Origin: Heligmosomoides polygyrus polygyrus
Lineage: Eukaryota; Nematoda; Chromadorea; Rhabditida; Heligmosomidae
Length of the DNA: 64,000 bases
Direction of reading: 5' to 3'
NCBI GenBank assembly: GCA_947396885.1
Contig: OX377201.1
Location: 6,930,934-6,994,933 of the forward strand
Part shown: piece by piece, positions 42,985 through 53,079 of the stretch
Position numbering within the stretch: position 1 is the stretch's first letter
Layout: every line of letters starts with the position of its first letter
The notes under the pieces: model-generated
Database searches by the model: none
Told to the model about the DNA's origin: nothing
What the model saw: only the letters and a program-made list of their open reading frames with translations
Position numbers and translations under genes: made by a program

Positions 42985-43070
42985 AGCACGGGAGCCGAAC
43001 ATCTGACCTAGTACCTGCATGTAGCCCCGCACCCTGCTGAGCCACCGACTCGCTTGACGCTGTGCCCTTC
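42985..43070 (-). other. tRNA-like segment
   Basis: The minus strand has GTGGCTCAGCAGGG (A-box-like) and, about 40 nt on, GATGTTCGGCTCCCG (B-box-like). This could be a second tRNA-derived SINE head or a tRNA pseudogene; a full cloverleaf was not obtained. It lies inside the long-TIR element. Confidence 0.4.
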
Positions 43071-43138
43071 GCCGCGTCCCATACAACAGCGCGCGCGCAC
43101 GCATGCACGTGGGCACGTGCTGACGGTGCGCTACTGTA

Positions 43139-43150
43139 GCCCCCCCCCCT
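43139..43150. repeat. Poly-C tract
   Basis: A C run of about 10-11 at the inner edge of the right arm of the 41224-43284 element. The left arm has only GGGGG at the same point. Confidence 0.85.
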
Positions 43151-43400
43151 TCGAGGGCCCGTAGCTCTTTGGGTTCAAGGACTCAGCAGAAATGAAACAT
43201 GTTTTTCTACTATATGAAGGGTTGAGATTCTCGCAGTACTATCCATTTCCCCCTTTCAGACCTACGCCCGAGACCCTTCCCTGGTTAGTTAAATGCCGTA
43301 AAATGCGGTAGAGTAAATAACGCTCTAGTTTATTTTGCAAAATTTGTTAGCTTTGCCATTGTTATGAAAGTATTTGACCCCTCGTAAATCCCAGCTTTAG

Positions 43401-44647
43401 GCAAAGTGTGAAATCGTGGACATCGAGGAACTGCAGCACAAGATCAAGCAACGGGCGAAACTTCTGCGGTGTTATTCTTGGTGTCTATGCTGGACTAGCG
43501 TTGCTGTCGCTCTCATTTGTATGATTATTGCCATACTCGGTGAGTAGAAAACCTTATTGGAACATATCCAAGAGCTCCGAAACTGCATTCTAATCGGCGC
43601 AATACGAAAACGGGGTGGGGATGCAGAGATTTAAGGAGAAAATATAGCTGATCATGTACAGTTATATACCATTTTTACTTTGAATTGGGCCCTTTTCAAA
43701 CCAAACTGGACACTTTTCAAATCAAATCGGACACTCTTCTAAGCTAGTCTAAGACCTTTGAAATCAAAGCGAACTCTTCCAAATCGAAATAGGATTCTTC
43801 TACATTTAACTAGAGACTCTCCAAAAAAATTCAAATAATTTTTTGTTTAGGGAAAATTTAGTATAACTTTCTTTGAAGTTTTAATTCATCTAGCCAAAAA
43901 GTAAACGCATTGTTAAAAAAGTTATAAAAAATTTATTTTTGAGAAAAAAAACAAATATTCAAAGCTTGTTTTGAATAGCAGGAAGGCGGTTATTTTCTAT
44001 TCCCGAAACGGATTGTATCATGCCGTCGTCCAAAACTTTGCGATTTTTATTCGATTGATAGCAAAATTTTTATTTCTATGTAATTTTATGCCGGCAGGCG
44101 GTGCAACATAAACAGTTGTAAAAAAAAACACAAATCCTAACTTTCTTGTTGCAAGTAGTCAGTATTTACACTATCAATCAGTTTAACCTTGCGACTTGCT
44201 TTTCGAGAGCATGGCGCAATCCAGTCTTTTAATGCAATACATGACTGCTGCCTTGTTGCGCATCAGAACAAAATTTTATTCATTATTAAAAAATTATAAA
44301 ATTACCACACTTGTTGGGGGGAGGGCGGGCAACTGAACTAAAAAATTGCAAAGGAAGTTCTACCAAATTTTTCTTGAACAAAAAATTATTCTAACTATCT
44401 CAATGAGTCTGTAATTTAATTAACCTGCCCAAAGGTCATTTCGATTTGGAGGAGTCCGCTTTGATTTCAAAAATCTTCGGCTAGCCTAGGGGAGTGTCAA
44501 GTTGACGTGAAAAGTGTCTAATTTGGCTTGAAAATGTCAAATTTAAATTAAATTTGGTGTGAAAATGGTATATTTTACCCCTTCTTAGGAGCGTCATCCT
44601 TTCCTCCGTATGTGATCATCATTGCTATTGTCTTGTTTGGCCCTTAA
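43401..44647 (+). CDS. Last two exons of a small membrane-protein gene
   Basis: Exon 43401-43539 (acceptor CCAGCTTTAG, donor CTCG|GTGAGT) and exon 44589-44647 (acceptor TTTTACCCCTTCTTAG, stop TAA) join in phase: 46 codons plus 1 nt, then 2 nt. The protein end reads VDIEELQHKIKQRAKLLRCY, SWCLCWTSVAVALICMIIAI, then LGASSFPPYVIIIAIVLFGP and stop. A basic helix precedes a Cys-rich transmembrane segment, a short SSFPPY turn and a second transmembrane segment at the very C-terminus. Upstream exons were not found; the 5' flank is a transposon. The 1049-nt intron is filled by the TIR element at 43667-44570. Family unknown. A broken duplicate of the last exon lies at 60995-61090, which supports it being real. 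Confidence 0.5.
43667..44570. mobile_element. Long-TIR element in an intron (TA-flanked)
   Basis: TACCATTTTTACTTTG at the left and CAAATTTGGTGTGAAAATGG-TA-like at the right form the outer part of arms that stay similar for some 250 bp (GGACACTTTTCAAATCAAAT on one side, AAGTGTCTAATTTGGCTTGA on the other). TA flanks both ends, suggesting Tc1/mariner-type insertion, though no transposase remains. Relatives are at 22664, 50425 and 63341. Confidence 0.7.
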
Positions 44648-46033
44648 GTTTTCCTGAGAACTGAATAACCAGATTAGGTGAAAAGGACCTACAGAAAACA
44701 GCAGGATTGTGCGCATTTAGTTCGTACTGCCGACTGTGCGATTGAAACCTACCTCGCTCCTCGACCTCTTCATACCTACAATTGGTTGCGTAGCGTATCA
44801 TGCGAGCGACGAAATGACCGATATAGAGCTATCACGGAATCTCAGCCTTAAAATACCTCCTACAAATCACCTGTCTGTCACTTTTACCTACGGGCCACCT
44901 ATCCCGGTCTGTGAGCGTAAAGGCTACGCAGCTCAATTTTAATTTTATTAATTTTCATGAAGTTCTGCGATGGATATGTTAATGTTTGTAGATTATTTAT
45001 GTGATTACGACGCCACCGATGTGAATACTTTTCACGCTAAAATTCCATTGCCTTCAATCCCGTATTGCATCGGTCTGTCTTCATGAAATGCATTGATCAA
45101 CGCCTGAATCCTCAAAACGCCTTCACAATGAGGTCTAGAAGTAGAATGCATTGGTACCCAAAAATACGCTACCTCCAGCTGATTGCTCTATTCGAAAGGC
45201 TCCTACAAATTCGCTGTTCAGATCTTCCATGAAGAGTTACAAAAAGCACATCGCACAGAGCCTCCCTTTTATTGTGAATTGTGTCTCGGGTGCTGTGGCT
45301 TCCATACCTCAGGTGTTGCGAAATGTCGAATAAATTGACATTCAACAAGGCAAGGACTAAACCTCGGCGTTGTTTGATCGTTGTTTATTTTATTTATTTA
45401 TTTATATACGCAAAGTAACGTTTGTCAAAAGATTTAAACAACTATATAAACAACGAGACCTTCGCTAGCACAGAGTATGAAGAACGAATACAGGTTGATA
45501 GGAGGCTGGTGTATCTCGAGCAATTACACCAGTAACGCGGCTTTCCCTTGGAACGAGAGAAGGTGTCCCTAGCGAGATCCCTGTCCTGACGCAGAACGGA
45601 ATCTGTCAGAAGTTCTGAGGCTTGATGACAACTTAACTCGAGATGAACACATTCGACCGACCGAGATCTCAGACGGACAGGCCGAAAGAGCCCGCAAGCT
45701 AGGGGTTCTCCGAAATCTTTTTTATCCTCAACCAGCATTGCTCTAAGAGCGAAATGATAAATTCGAGCACCGAGGCAGCTGTGGGTATCGTGACATATTC
45801 ATTAGCTACAAAGAGACACGTTATCTATGTCTGTCATGGTCCATAGCACTCGACAAATACCCATCTCGGCAGCAGTCAAATCGATGTTAGGCCAATTCGT
45901 GGTGTGTCTGAAATCAATTCACGTTGGTAAGACAGTGCAGTTGACAAGTCGCTTCAGGGTACTTACCAGATCGTAGATAATTTGCTCTCCTACGCCGGGG
46001 TTTGGTCTAGACCTAAAAGAGCTGTTTTTGCAG
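44648..46033. other. 3' flank of the membrane gene, then unassigned
   Basis: 44648-44935 is homologous to 61085-61345, so a duplicated 3' UTR/flank is likely. 45151-45333 is an open frame ending SGAVASIPQVLRNVE followed by AATAAA; a 98-codon minus frame is at 45442-45738. Neither is recognised. (TTTA)n lies at about 45386-45405. Confidence 0.4.
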
Positions 46034-46301
46034 CTAGAAGCGCATGTTCGTCCTATTCACAAAGGCTACGGCTTCTCTAAGTGTACTACTGCAGTTCAAT
46101 ATTTTTGTCCTGTGATATGCCGTCGAAATCGTTGCGTCACTGGGATAACGATAAGATCACTGGCGTTCAGGGAAGCGTTTTTAGGTTTTTCAGCTTCTTA
46201 CCCCCATATACTGTACCAGTCGGTTCAAAAAGCAGCATCTGAACAGCTAGCCAAGAACTGGATGCCAGTTTGCGCAGAAGGAAAGTTGAAAAAAGAGGTA
46301 T
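46034..46301 (+). other. Possible exon, unknown
   Basis: Between GTTTTTGCAG and AGAG|GTATGG one frame is open for 89 codons (HVRPIHKGYGFSKCTTAVQY ... VQKAASEQLAKNWMPVCAEG). No domain is known to me. It could be coding or chance. Confidence 0.28.
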
Positions 46302-46379
46302 GGCTGTAGCTTATAACCATTCTCAATTATATAAATATAAAAACACCTATCTCGACATACTTTAGCTGCAATCCTATTA

Positions 46380-47653
46380 GGTTGTAACGAATTAAATGGC
46401 ACTGGCTCGTGCCATTTTTTGGCGCGTCTTTACGCGTTTGATCAAGAACAAACCGTAACAAGTGGCATATCATTTAGAAGCGCAAACTTTGCTCTATCGG
46501 AGAGTACCAAACTTTCTATGTAAAAGTGAGAAAACTTTAGAGTTTTATTGACACTTTTTTGCAGATGGACAAAAGGGTAATCCGAGGCATTTACTTGTAT
46601 GAATTCAAGCTGGGCACTACAGCTAAGGAGGCGGACGAGAAGATCAACGCCGCATTCGGTCAAGGATGTTCCACAATTCGGACGGCGTATCGTTGGTATC
46701 AGAAGTTCCGGAATGGAGATGAGAGCTTGGAAGAACATGAAGGTCGTGGGAGGCATAGTGATGCTGATGAGGACAAGCTGAGAGATGTGGCAGAGGAGGA
46801 TCCACACAAAGGCACCAGGGAGATAGCGGAGGTTCTTGGCGTCAGTCACAACACAGCTGCCCGGCATCTGAAGGAAACTGGAAAGACCAAAAAGCTGGAA
46901 AGATGGGTGCCCCACGAGCTGTCTGAGGAGCAAAGAAACTGACGATATGAGATCTCGTCCGCACTGCTTCTACGGAACGAAACGGACCCATTCCTTGATC
47001 GCATCGTAACCTGTGACGAGAAATGGATAATGTACGACAACAGGCGACGATCGGCACAGTGGGTGGACGGCGATGAGAGCCCCAAGGTTTTTGCGAAGCC
47101 GGAATTGCACCAAAAGGAAGTAATGGTGACAGTATGGTGGTGTTCGCTGGGAATTATTCACCACAGCTTCCTCCCTTCCGGTGAATCCATCACGGCAGAG
47201 AAGTACTGCATTGAAATTGAAGAAATGATGAAAAAGTTGAAGGATATCCGACCGGCCTTGGTAAACCGAAGGCGAGTTCTCCTGCACGACAATGCTCGTC
47301 CCATGTAGCACGAATGACGTTGCAGAAATTGAATGAGCTGAGCGTTGAAACTCTACCACATCCTCCGTTTTCTCCCGACCTCTCCCCAACAGACTACCAT
47401 TTCTTCAAGCATCTTGGCGACTTCTTGGTAGGGAAAATATTCAAATACCAACAGGATGCCGAAAGTGCCTTCGAAGATTTCGTCAATTCCAGAACTTCTG
47501 ATTTTATGCTACTGCGATAAAAAAGCTTGTGTCACGTTGGCAAAGATGTGTAGAATCAGAAGGTTTCTATTTCGATTAATAAACTTGCCTACAAGCCGAG
47601 ATATTAACTGTTTAAATTTACAGTGGTTCAGTGCCATTTATTTCGTTACATCC
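46380..47653 (+). mobile_element. Mariner element, cecropia/bandit-like, copy 2
   Basis: TIR GGTTGTAACGAATTAAATGG at the left; CCATTTATTTCGTTACATCC (one change) at the right; TA at 46378-46379 and 47654-47655. 1274 bp. Colinear with copy 1 (2774-4028), and the better N-terminal reference, since the 5 bp deleted in copy 1 are present here. Confidence 0.92.
46565..47579 (+). pseudogene. Mariner transposase (DD34D), broken, copy 2
   Basis: From ATG 46565: MDKRVIRGIYLYEFKLGTTA, then KEADEKINAAFGQGCSTIRT (first HTH), EVLGVSHNTAARHLKE (second HTH), and WVPHELSEE (linker) to a stop at 46940 caused by a small frame change near 46930. The catalytic part resumes as TCDEKWIMYD (first Asp) and QWVDGDESPKVFAKPELHQ. 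HDNARP at 47285 (second Asp) is followed by a 1-bp deletion. SPDLSPTDYHFFKHL (third Asp) is in the next frame, and one more deletion occurs near 47505. Copies 1 and 2 carry different lesions, so each decayed independently. Confidence 0.9.
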
Positions 47654-48056
47654 TAATAGTTGGTGGTGACTGCTCTTAAGCGATTTCATAAGAACTGAAT
47701 GTGTTCAGTATTGCCGTATATTGAACTTACACGTTCCACAGAAAACAAAAAAAACATCAACGAAATTAAAATAAATAACACAAAAAAGAGATTGTGTAGC
47801 ATTTGTGAGCTAGGCCAGCTACATATACGAATGATTAGGTCGTGAAGTACATTGTCCTGTCTGTGTCCAAGGATCTCGTATTCATGTTTTATTCATATCC
47901 TCTCGTATGTTAATCGATTGATGTTTTCTCTGCTAGATGATGATCCGTTCCTTTAAGGGGCCCTACATACTTTATCAGATTTGCACCGACAACTATCCTT
48001 TTTAGGTTCCTCTCTTCGTATAGAAACTTATGGGGTATAAGTCTATCTTGACAATC

Positions 48057-48226
48057 GGGACCCGGATTCATCAGTGACTTACAGCAATTTAACAGAGAAA
48101 TTACTGTCGAAGTCTTTTATAGCTCGGCGAAACGTTTAACCATATCGCTTGATAAGCCGTGCTAATAGGGATTTCGGCTCTATTTTCTCTGTTAAACTGC
48201 TGTTAGTCTTTGGTGAATCCGGCTCC
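48057..48226. mobile_element. Palindromic MITE, second copy
   Basis: CCGGATTCATCAGTGACTTA, then CAGCAATTTAACAGAGAAA, on the left pairs with TTTTCTCTGTTAAACTGCTG, then TTAGTCTTTGGTGAATCCGG, on the right. Same family as 23113-23274. It interrupts the hAT-like MITE at 46365-48328. Confidence 0.75.
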
Positions 48227-48472
48227 AGTTTGGTGTAGTTTACTTATTTCTAATTGTTGTTTATTATTGTGTGTCGTTATGTCGGGAAATCGTTTAAGAG
48301 CGGCGCCACCATCAACTAGGATTGCACCATCTTTTATATCATTTAATTCTTTCAGCTATTTCCAAACACATACGAGGAAGTCGAGTGTCAGCCAATTACA
48401 ACTGATTCGGCGCCTTGGTCTCCATGGTCCGAATGTGTGGAAGGTAGTGCTCATAAATCGATTATAAAAAAC

Positions 48473-48545
48473 TAGGCACGTTGGGCGACGTGGTCGGCAC
48501 GTCTTCTGAATGCCGGGCACGTTGGAAGACGTCTGAGTATTTTTC
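48473..48545. mobile_element. Fragment of Helitron-like subfamily A
   Basis: GGCACGTTGGGCGACGTGGT, then CGGCACGTCTTCTGAATGCC resembles the minisatellite of 17812-18899 and 53938-55032. No ends are present. Confidence 0.5.
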
Positions 48546-49072
48546 GCTATTTTCACGCCCCGTAATTTCACCCCTATCCCCCTCCTGATTTTAAGACTAA
48601 TTTATGACTCATCGCTTAGCTGGTTATTATGTAGTTAATATAATAAAGGCAGAGAACTTGATGCCCTACCTTTGAAACGAATTTTAAAGCATTTTATAAA
48701 GGCGATATTAAATCACACCCGCACGTAACGGTAGGCGTCGTGCAAACAAACGTGAAAAAGTATCCTAAATAATTCATTTCAAGGCATTTCGTTTGCTCCT
48801 GACTGCTCCACCTTTAAACAGCCCAATTACACAGAAACTCTGTTTGCTGTAGCCTTCCTACTTCTCCTTCAGCATTGCCCCCATCGAGGCAGGGTCAGCT
48901 TACCCCATTGTGATCCCACTTATTTCTGTCAGCTGCTTGATCGCGGTGGAGACCGGCTGACTTCAGGGGCCAGATTCATCAACCGCTTACCGCCGTCTAA
49001 CTCTGAAATACCGCGAAAACCTGATGCTGGATGAATGTCATACCAGGGTGTTTGGCGGTATTTTCACTGCTA
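48546..49072. other. Unassigned sequence
   Basis: GGCCAGATTCATCAACCGCT at 48970 resembles the end of the 23113/48057 MITE family. Nothing else recognised. Confidence 0.4.
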
Positions 49073-49207
49073 GTCCTAGTTTATACTTGCGTGGCCACAC
49101 GACGCGGCACTACGGTCGTTGTAGATATCGATTTTCCGCGCCGCCCGATCGATACCTATTGCGACTATCACGTCGCGTCGTGCAGCGGTGCAACTATAAA
49201 CTACGGC
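49073..49207. mobile_element. GC-rich MITE next to Harbinger-like copy B
   Basis: TAGTTTATACTTGC (49077) is matched in inverse by GCAACTATAAACTA (49191-49204). GTCCTAG and CTACGGC are the outer bases. About 135 bp, foldback type, TIR motif close to that of 49981-50114. Confidence 0.6.
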
Positions 49208-49210
49208 TTA

Positions 49211-49977
49211 GGCGCATTATATACTCGGCGCGGCATTATGGCTCACATCATGCAGCGATTATCATCATCGATTATTCGCGCCGGCGCCGCATCGCTTTCA
49301 TACTCAGCCGCCTAGAAACACCACATTTTACGGGGTTTCTCGTTACGGTATTCGGCGAATCACGCCGCTGGAGGGCAGTGCGCGGCGTGATCAGCTGCGG
49401 CAGACTCGGTGTGGAGTGGTGAATTTTACATCAGGGTGAACCATTTTGCTATGACCTTTTTGTTTAGGTTCCTCAATCAACAGAACAAAAAAGTCGTAGC
49501 AAAATGTTGGTACTATTGTACTTTCAGGACTCCAGAGGTAGAGGGTAGAGGTAAACCAAACTTTGTGGGGAGGGGTTTATTTAGGGCGTTGATCACGAAT
49601 CTGATATCCGTTTTTGACATTGATTACGGTAGGTTCGGCGACCAAGGCTGTCTAGGTCATTATCACCGATTTCGACCAAACTTCACCTATGGGGGCTATT
49701 TGGGGTGTTGATCACGAATCTAACATCCGTTTTTCGTATTACGCTGGAGTTTGGGCAAAATCAGTCACCGTGACCTTCGCCACCCGTACCTTCCGTAACC
49801 TAGCAAGGAAATGGAGATCTGTAGACATTGAAAAGTACCTTAGAGCAGTTTTACTTTTGAACTCGCATAGGTTGCGAAATAAGGGTCGTTTAGTGACACA
49901 TGCATCGGTGGGGATTCAGATGCATTTTGTTTCAAAGCGCAACAAGACAGCAATCATTTAGCGCATTAAAAGACGCC
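49211..49977. mobile_element. Harbinger-like element, copy B
   Basis: It starts GGCGCATTATATACTCGGCG and ends CGCATTAAAAGACGCC, degraded forms of the copy A ends. The interior is colinear with 27640-28290: TACGGTATTCGGCGAATC, GATCAGCTGCGGCAGACTCG, GTAGCAAAATG, the CGAATCTAACATCCG units, then TTACTTTTGAACTCGCATAG. It lacks the GC-palindromic right part of copy A. Non-coding. Confidence 0.7.
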
Positions 49978-49980
49978 ATA

Positions 49981-50114
49981 GGCCCCGTTTATACTTCGTC
50001 GCGGCGCGACGCGATGGCCACGCAATGAAGCCAAATTGATCGATCGCGTCGCACAATTAATATGGCCACTATGCGCGGCGTCGCGTCGCGCCGCAACGAA
50101 GTATAAACGGGGCC
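49981..50114. mobile_element. Palindromic MITE, 134 bp
   Basis: GGCCCCGTTTATACTTCG-TCGCGGCGCGACGC pairs with GCGTCGCGCCGCAACGAAGT-ATAAACGGGGCC over at least 35 bp with almost no mismatch. ATA flanks both sides (49978-49980, 50115-50117), a 3-bp duplication consistent with PIF/Harbinger. The near-perfect hairpin suggests a recent insertion. It abuts the right end of copy B. Confidence 0.82.
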
Positions 50115-50117
50115 ATA

Positions 50118-50424
50118 CACTCGAAGAGCTCCTTGCCCTTTATTTTACTGTCAGCGTCAATGCTAAAGCGTCAAAGTAGAGATATGTGTGTTTTTACAAT
50201 TATATTTGTTGCATCGTCCACAGGTGTGAAACACCAGGCAGACAGAAATTTTGCTATCAATCTAATTAAGGACGCAATGTCTTGAACAATTGTATAGCGC
50301 AATCTCTCCTTTTAGCAAAAAAATGGCTTCCTACGTTTTAGAAAAGCCTAAACCATTATTTCTATTGAAAACAAAAATAAAAATAAATACAATTTGAAAC
50401 AATATATTCACTTTAATATATTAG
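50118..50424. other. Unassigned sequence
   Basis: Nothing recognised. Confidence 0.4.
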
Positions 50425-50640
50425 GTCAGTGAATATTAAAACTTCAAAGAAAGTTGTACCAAGGTCTCCTTGAGCAAAAAGTTGTTCTAAGCTTTTTGGA
50501 AAGTCTAGTTTAATGTGGACGAAGCTCATTTTGATTTCGATAATGTTAGATTCGGTTTCTAGCTTGTTTAGAAGAGTGTCCCGTTTAACGCAAAAAATGT
50601 CCAATTTGATGTAAAAGGTGTCCAATTTACGGTGAAAATG
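50425..50640 (-). mobile_element. Arm of the long-TIR family
   Basis: AAAACTTCAAAGAAAGTTGT, then TTGAGCAAAAAGTTGTTCTA and GAAGAGTGTC, is the inverse of 43700-43890 and 63370-63540. Single arm, truncated. Confidence 0.6.
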
Positions 50641-50913
50641 ATTGGTGTATCTGTTCCATGTGTCCATCCAGCGCTGGATTGCTCTTCCACGATCTCTCCT
50701 AACTCGAACTTCAGCTGCACAGATCTCTTCATAACGAACAGCACGCAGAGTGTGAACGAAGGATCCCAGGCGATTCTCGCGCATCTCGAGCTGAATGCGA
50801 GCGAAGGCGTTGCCATATCCAGTCATCGCGGATGCGATCTGGTCGTGCCATCACGGCACTACGACCCAGTGTATTCGTCTCCATGACAATTATAGTTCGT
50901 TAGTCGGTTGATT
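50641..50913 (-). other. Unrecognised minus-strand open frame
   Basis: The minus strand reads MTGYGNAFARIQLEMRENRL, then RAVRYEEICAAEVRVRRDRG and RAIQRWMDTWN. The Arg-rich, regular make-up looks coding, possibly the end of an old retroelement, but I cannot assign it. Confidence 0.3.
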
Positions 50914-51211
50914 GGGCGCGTGTAGCGCAATCGGAGAAGGCGCTGACTGTCGCCTGGACCCGATGCCAGGTTCCTGGTTCGGATTTCCCGCCCAGGCCAA
51001 CCAAGCCTTCCATCCCTCCGGGGTCGATGAATTGGTACCAGACTTGTCTGGGAAGGGTAAAGCGCTGACTTGTTCATCGGCTGGCTACCACAAGTCGTTG
51101 TATGGCAAAATATGCATTAAACTCGCTTCCACTACATTTTGTAGAAGTAGAATGCGTAACGCATTCCAGAAGGGATTGAATAATTCCGTCCTTTATCCCT
51201 TTATCCTTTAT
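50914..51211 (+). mobile_element. tRNA-derived SINE with 10-bp TSD
   Basis: Head GGGCGCGTGTAGCGCAATCG, body as consensus, tail CCTTTATCCCTTTATCC. TCGGTTGATT (50904-50913) and TCGGGTGATT (51212-51221) are the target duplication with one change. Confidence 0.88.
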
Positions 51212-51221
51212 TCGGGTGATT

Positions 51222-51694
51222 GAAGCCTAAAATTACTAAATTAAGGTGTGAGATACCGCTGGAAGATACTTGAAAAAGGTGTGCGATACACGGTCACGAC
51301 TCCGTATTATGAAGAGATGCCTTGTTGACAAAAATTGGAAGGAAAACCTTACATATTAGTCCGAAATATCAAACAAATTGCTGCATTAAGGTCTTTACGA
51401 CTCTATTAATAAATCGTTTGCAATCTTACTTGTTAGGCTGTTGTCTCCCTCCTACAATGCATATCACCGGTTCATGATGTATTTACATACAACAAGCAGT
51501 ACAGCTATACTTCTGGTCTTAGCCGATTTGTATGATCCTGTTGGAATATTTATGCTCACCATAAGAAGTGAGCATTATCAACAACATTCCTAAAAATGAA
51601 AACGCTTGATATTTTCATCTTGTACTACAAATATTTGTGAAAATTACTGAAAGAAAGGTAAAGGTGGAGCTCACTATTATACATTCTGAGTATC
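51222..51694. other. Unassigned sequence
   Basis: Nothing recognised. Confidence 0.4.
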
Positions 51695-51698
51695 TTAA

Positions 51699-52007
51699 CC
51701 CTTTCACGACACGCGCGATTTTCGGGTGACTGCCGCGTGGGACAGCGCGTATTTTCCCGCCCGCTTATTCTTTGAATTATTTTATTTGTGCTAGTTGTTA
51801 AACATGAAAAACAATGACGAATGAAGTTTCCCTAGGACCCTCTTGACCGTAGATATTAGTTGACTCATTTATTAATATTGTACTATTAAATGCTTGTAAA
51901 TTTTCCATGAACTATTCGTATGAATGTGTGCGACGACATCGTCGGACATTGTCCCACGAGGCAAAAAAAAGTGTCCGACGACATCGTCGGAGAATGTCGT
52001 GAAAGGG
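51699..52007. mobile_element. piggyBac-type MITE
   Basis: The exact 13-bp TIRs CCCTTTCACGACA and TGTCGTGAAAGGG are flanked by TTAA on both sides (51695-51698, 52008-52011), the diagnostic piggyBac target. 309 bp, no transposase. Subterminally, the palindrome CGACGACATCGTCGG occurs twice (about 51931 and 51976), a likely protein-binding repeat. Confidence 0.9.
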
Positions 52008-52011
52008 TTAA

Positions 52012-52132
52012 CACATCCAGACGCACATGGCCTGAATGACGGCAATAAGTTTGAAAATTTCACACAAAGAAGTTTTCACTACAGTTTTGCGACCGGCCTA
52101 CTAATGCAACACCTCGAAATGGATGTCATCTA
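52012..52132. other. Spacer
   Basis: Nothing recognised between the piggyBac MITE and the RTE tail. Confidence 0.35.
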
Positions 52133-52525
52133 TTTGTATCACCTCTCGTCCTGTTAATCATCGGGTTGCTCTATTCGTCGCTGTCGCGTGCCAAAGTGCT
52201 CCAGCGGATTCTCCTCCCTCGAGGGACACGCGAAGCGTCATATCGTTCGTTCAGGGCTTTCACTAACTGCAAGAAGTCTGACCAACGCGTTGGTGGGCGT
52301 TTTGGTTCTCTCTCGGCATCCAGCGGAATCCAGTCGGTGACGGCGGGTGTCTGCAGAGCGCATTACGGGGCCGGCCCAACTAATTTTCGACGACTTGAAC
52401 CATGTGACAGCGTCTCTCGGAACTCGGAACTCTGGAGCAGGGCTGGGCGTTAAATATTTCTTTTCGGTAAATTTTTAACGACCACTTTAACGAAAAATTC
52501 TTGCGTTAAAATCGGTAAATTCGTT

Positions 52526-53079
52526 AAATAAAATGTCCCTTAGCTGCAGTCAGTTTGGCTGTATTTTAGTATGTAAAAAGCCAGATCTTTTTCTTGATTG
52601 ATTTTTTTCGACTCCATCTGCATGACAATTATATGACCATGCCTTCATCTTCGAATAATAACAGTCTATCATCAACAAGATAAGCGAGAAGAACCATTAA
52701 GATGCTGAGCCTAAACAGCAACAAGACTTCTAAAACAGGAAATTTCCTACTATGCCTGGTTCCTTTAGCTGGTGGAAAGTCGTCCACCTTCAAGATTCAA
52801 AGTGCATCGTATCACGTCTCAACGTTTTTAAGCTTTTTTTTCCTTTTTTTCTCTTTTTTTCCAAATTTTTACAAAAGTTTCTCAAATTTTTACAAAACAT
52901 GAGCTCGCTAAGTAGACTTTGTTCCATACTGCCATAATTGTTTTAGGAAACTAAATGTCGAGCTGTCTAGGTATTACGACAAACTCGTCCCCTTTGTCGC
53001 TAATGGATAGCCGCATGGATTTAGAGGTAACTAAATTTTGAACCTCTATGAGCCCACAGATCTGCCCTTGGGTCAAATT
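52526..53079. other. hAT interior, left part
   Basis: A 66-codon frame (52702-52902) starts MLSLNSNKTSKTGNFLLCLV and then runs into T-rich sequence. No domain recognised. Confidence 0.35.

Larger units (their letters stand above)
41224..43284. mobile_element. Long-TIR element carrying an RTE
   Basis: The left arm from CCAGGGAAGGGTCTCAGGCG (41224 to about 41370) is matched in inverse by 43138-43284 ending GAGACCCTTCCCTGG, over about 147 bp including AAAAACATGTTTC. Between the arms lie an intact RTE C-terminus (minus), a tandem repeat block and a tRNA-like segment, but no transposase. No target duplication was identified, so superfamily and even mobility are uncertain. Confidence 0.6.
46365..48328. 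mobile_element. hAT-like MITE, second copy, with two nested elements
   Basis: The left end GCTGCAATCCTA and the right end TAGGATTGCACC match the MITE at 26404-26911, and the interior is colinear with it (GGTGGTGACTGCTCTTAAGC, then CTGAATGTGTTCAG). ATACTTTA before and ATCTTTTA after fit a degraded 8-bp duplication. A mariner sits near its left end and a palindromic MITE near its right end; without them it would be about 510 bp. Confidence 0.72.
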
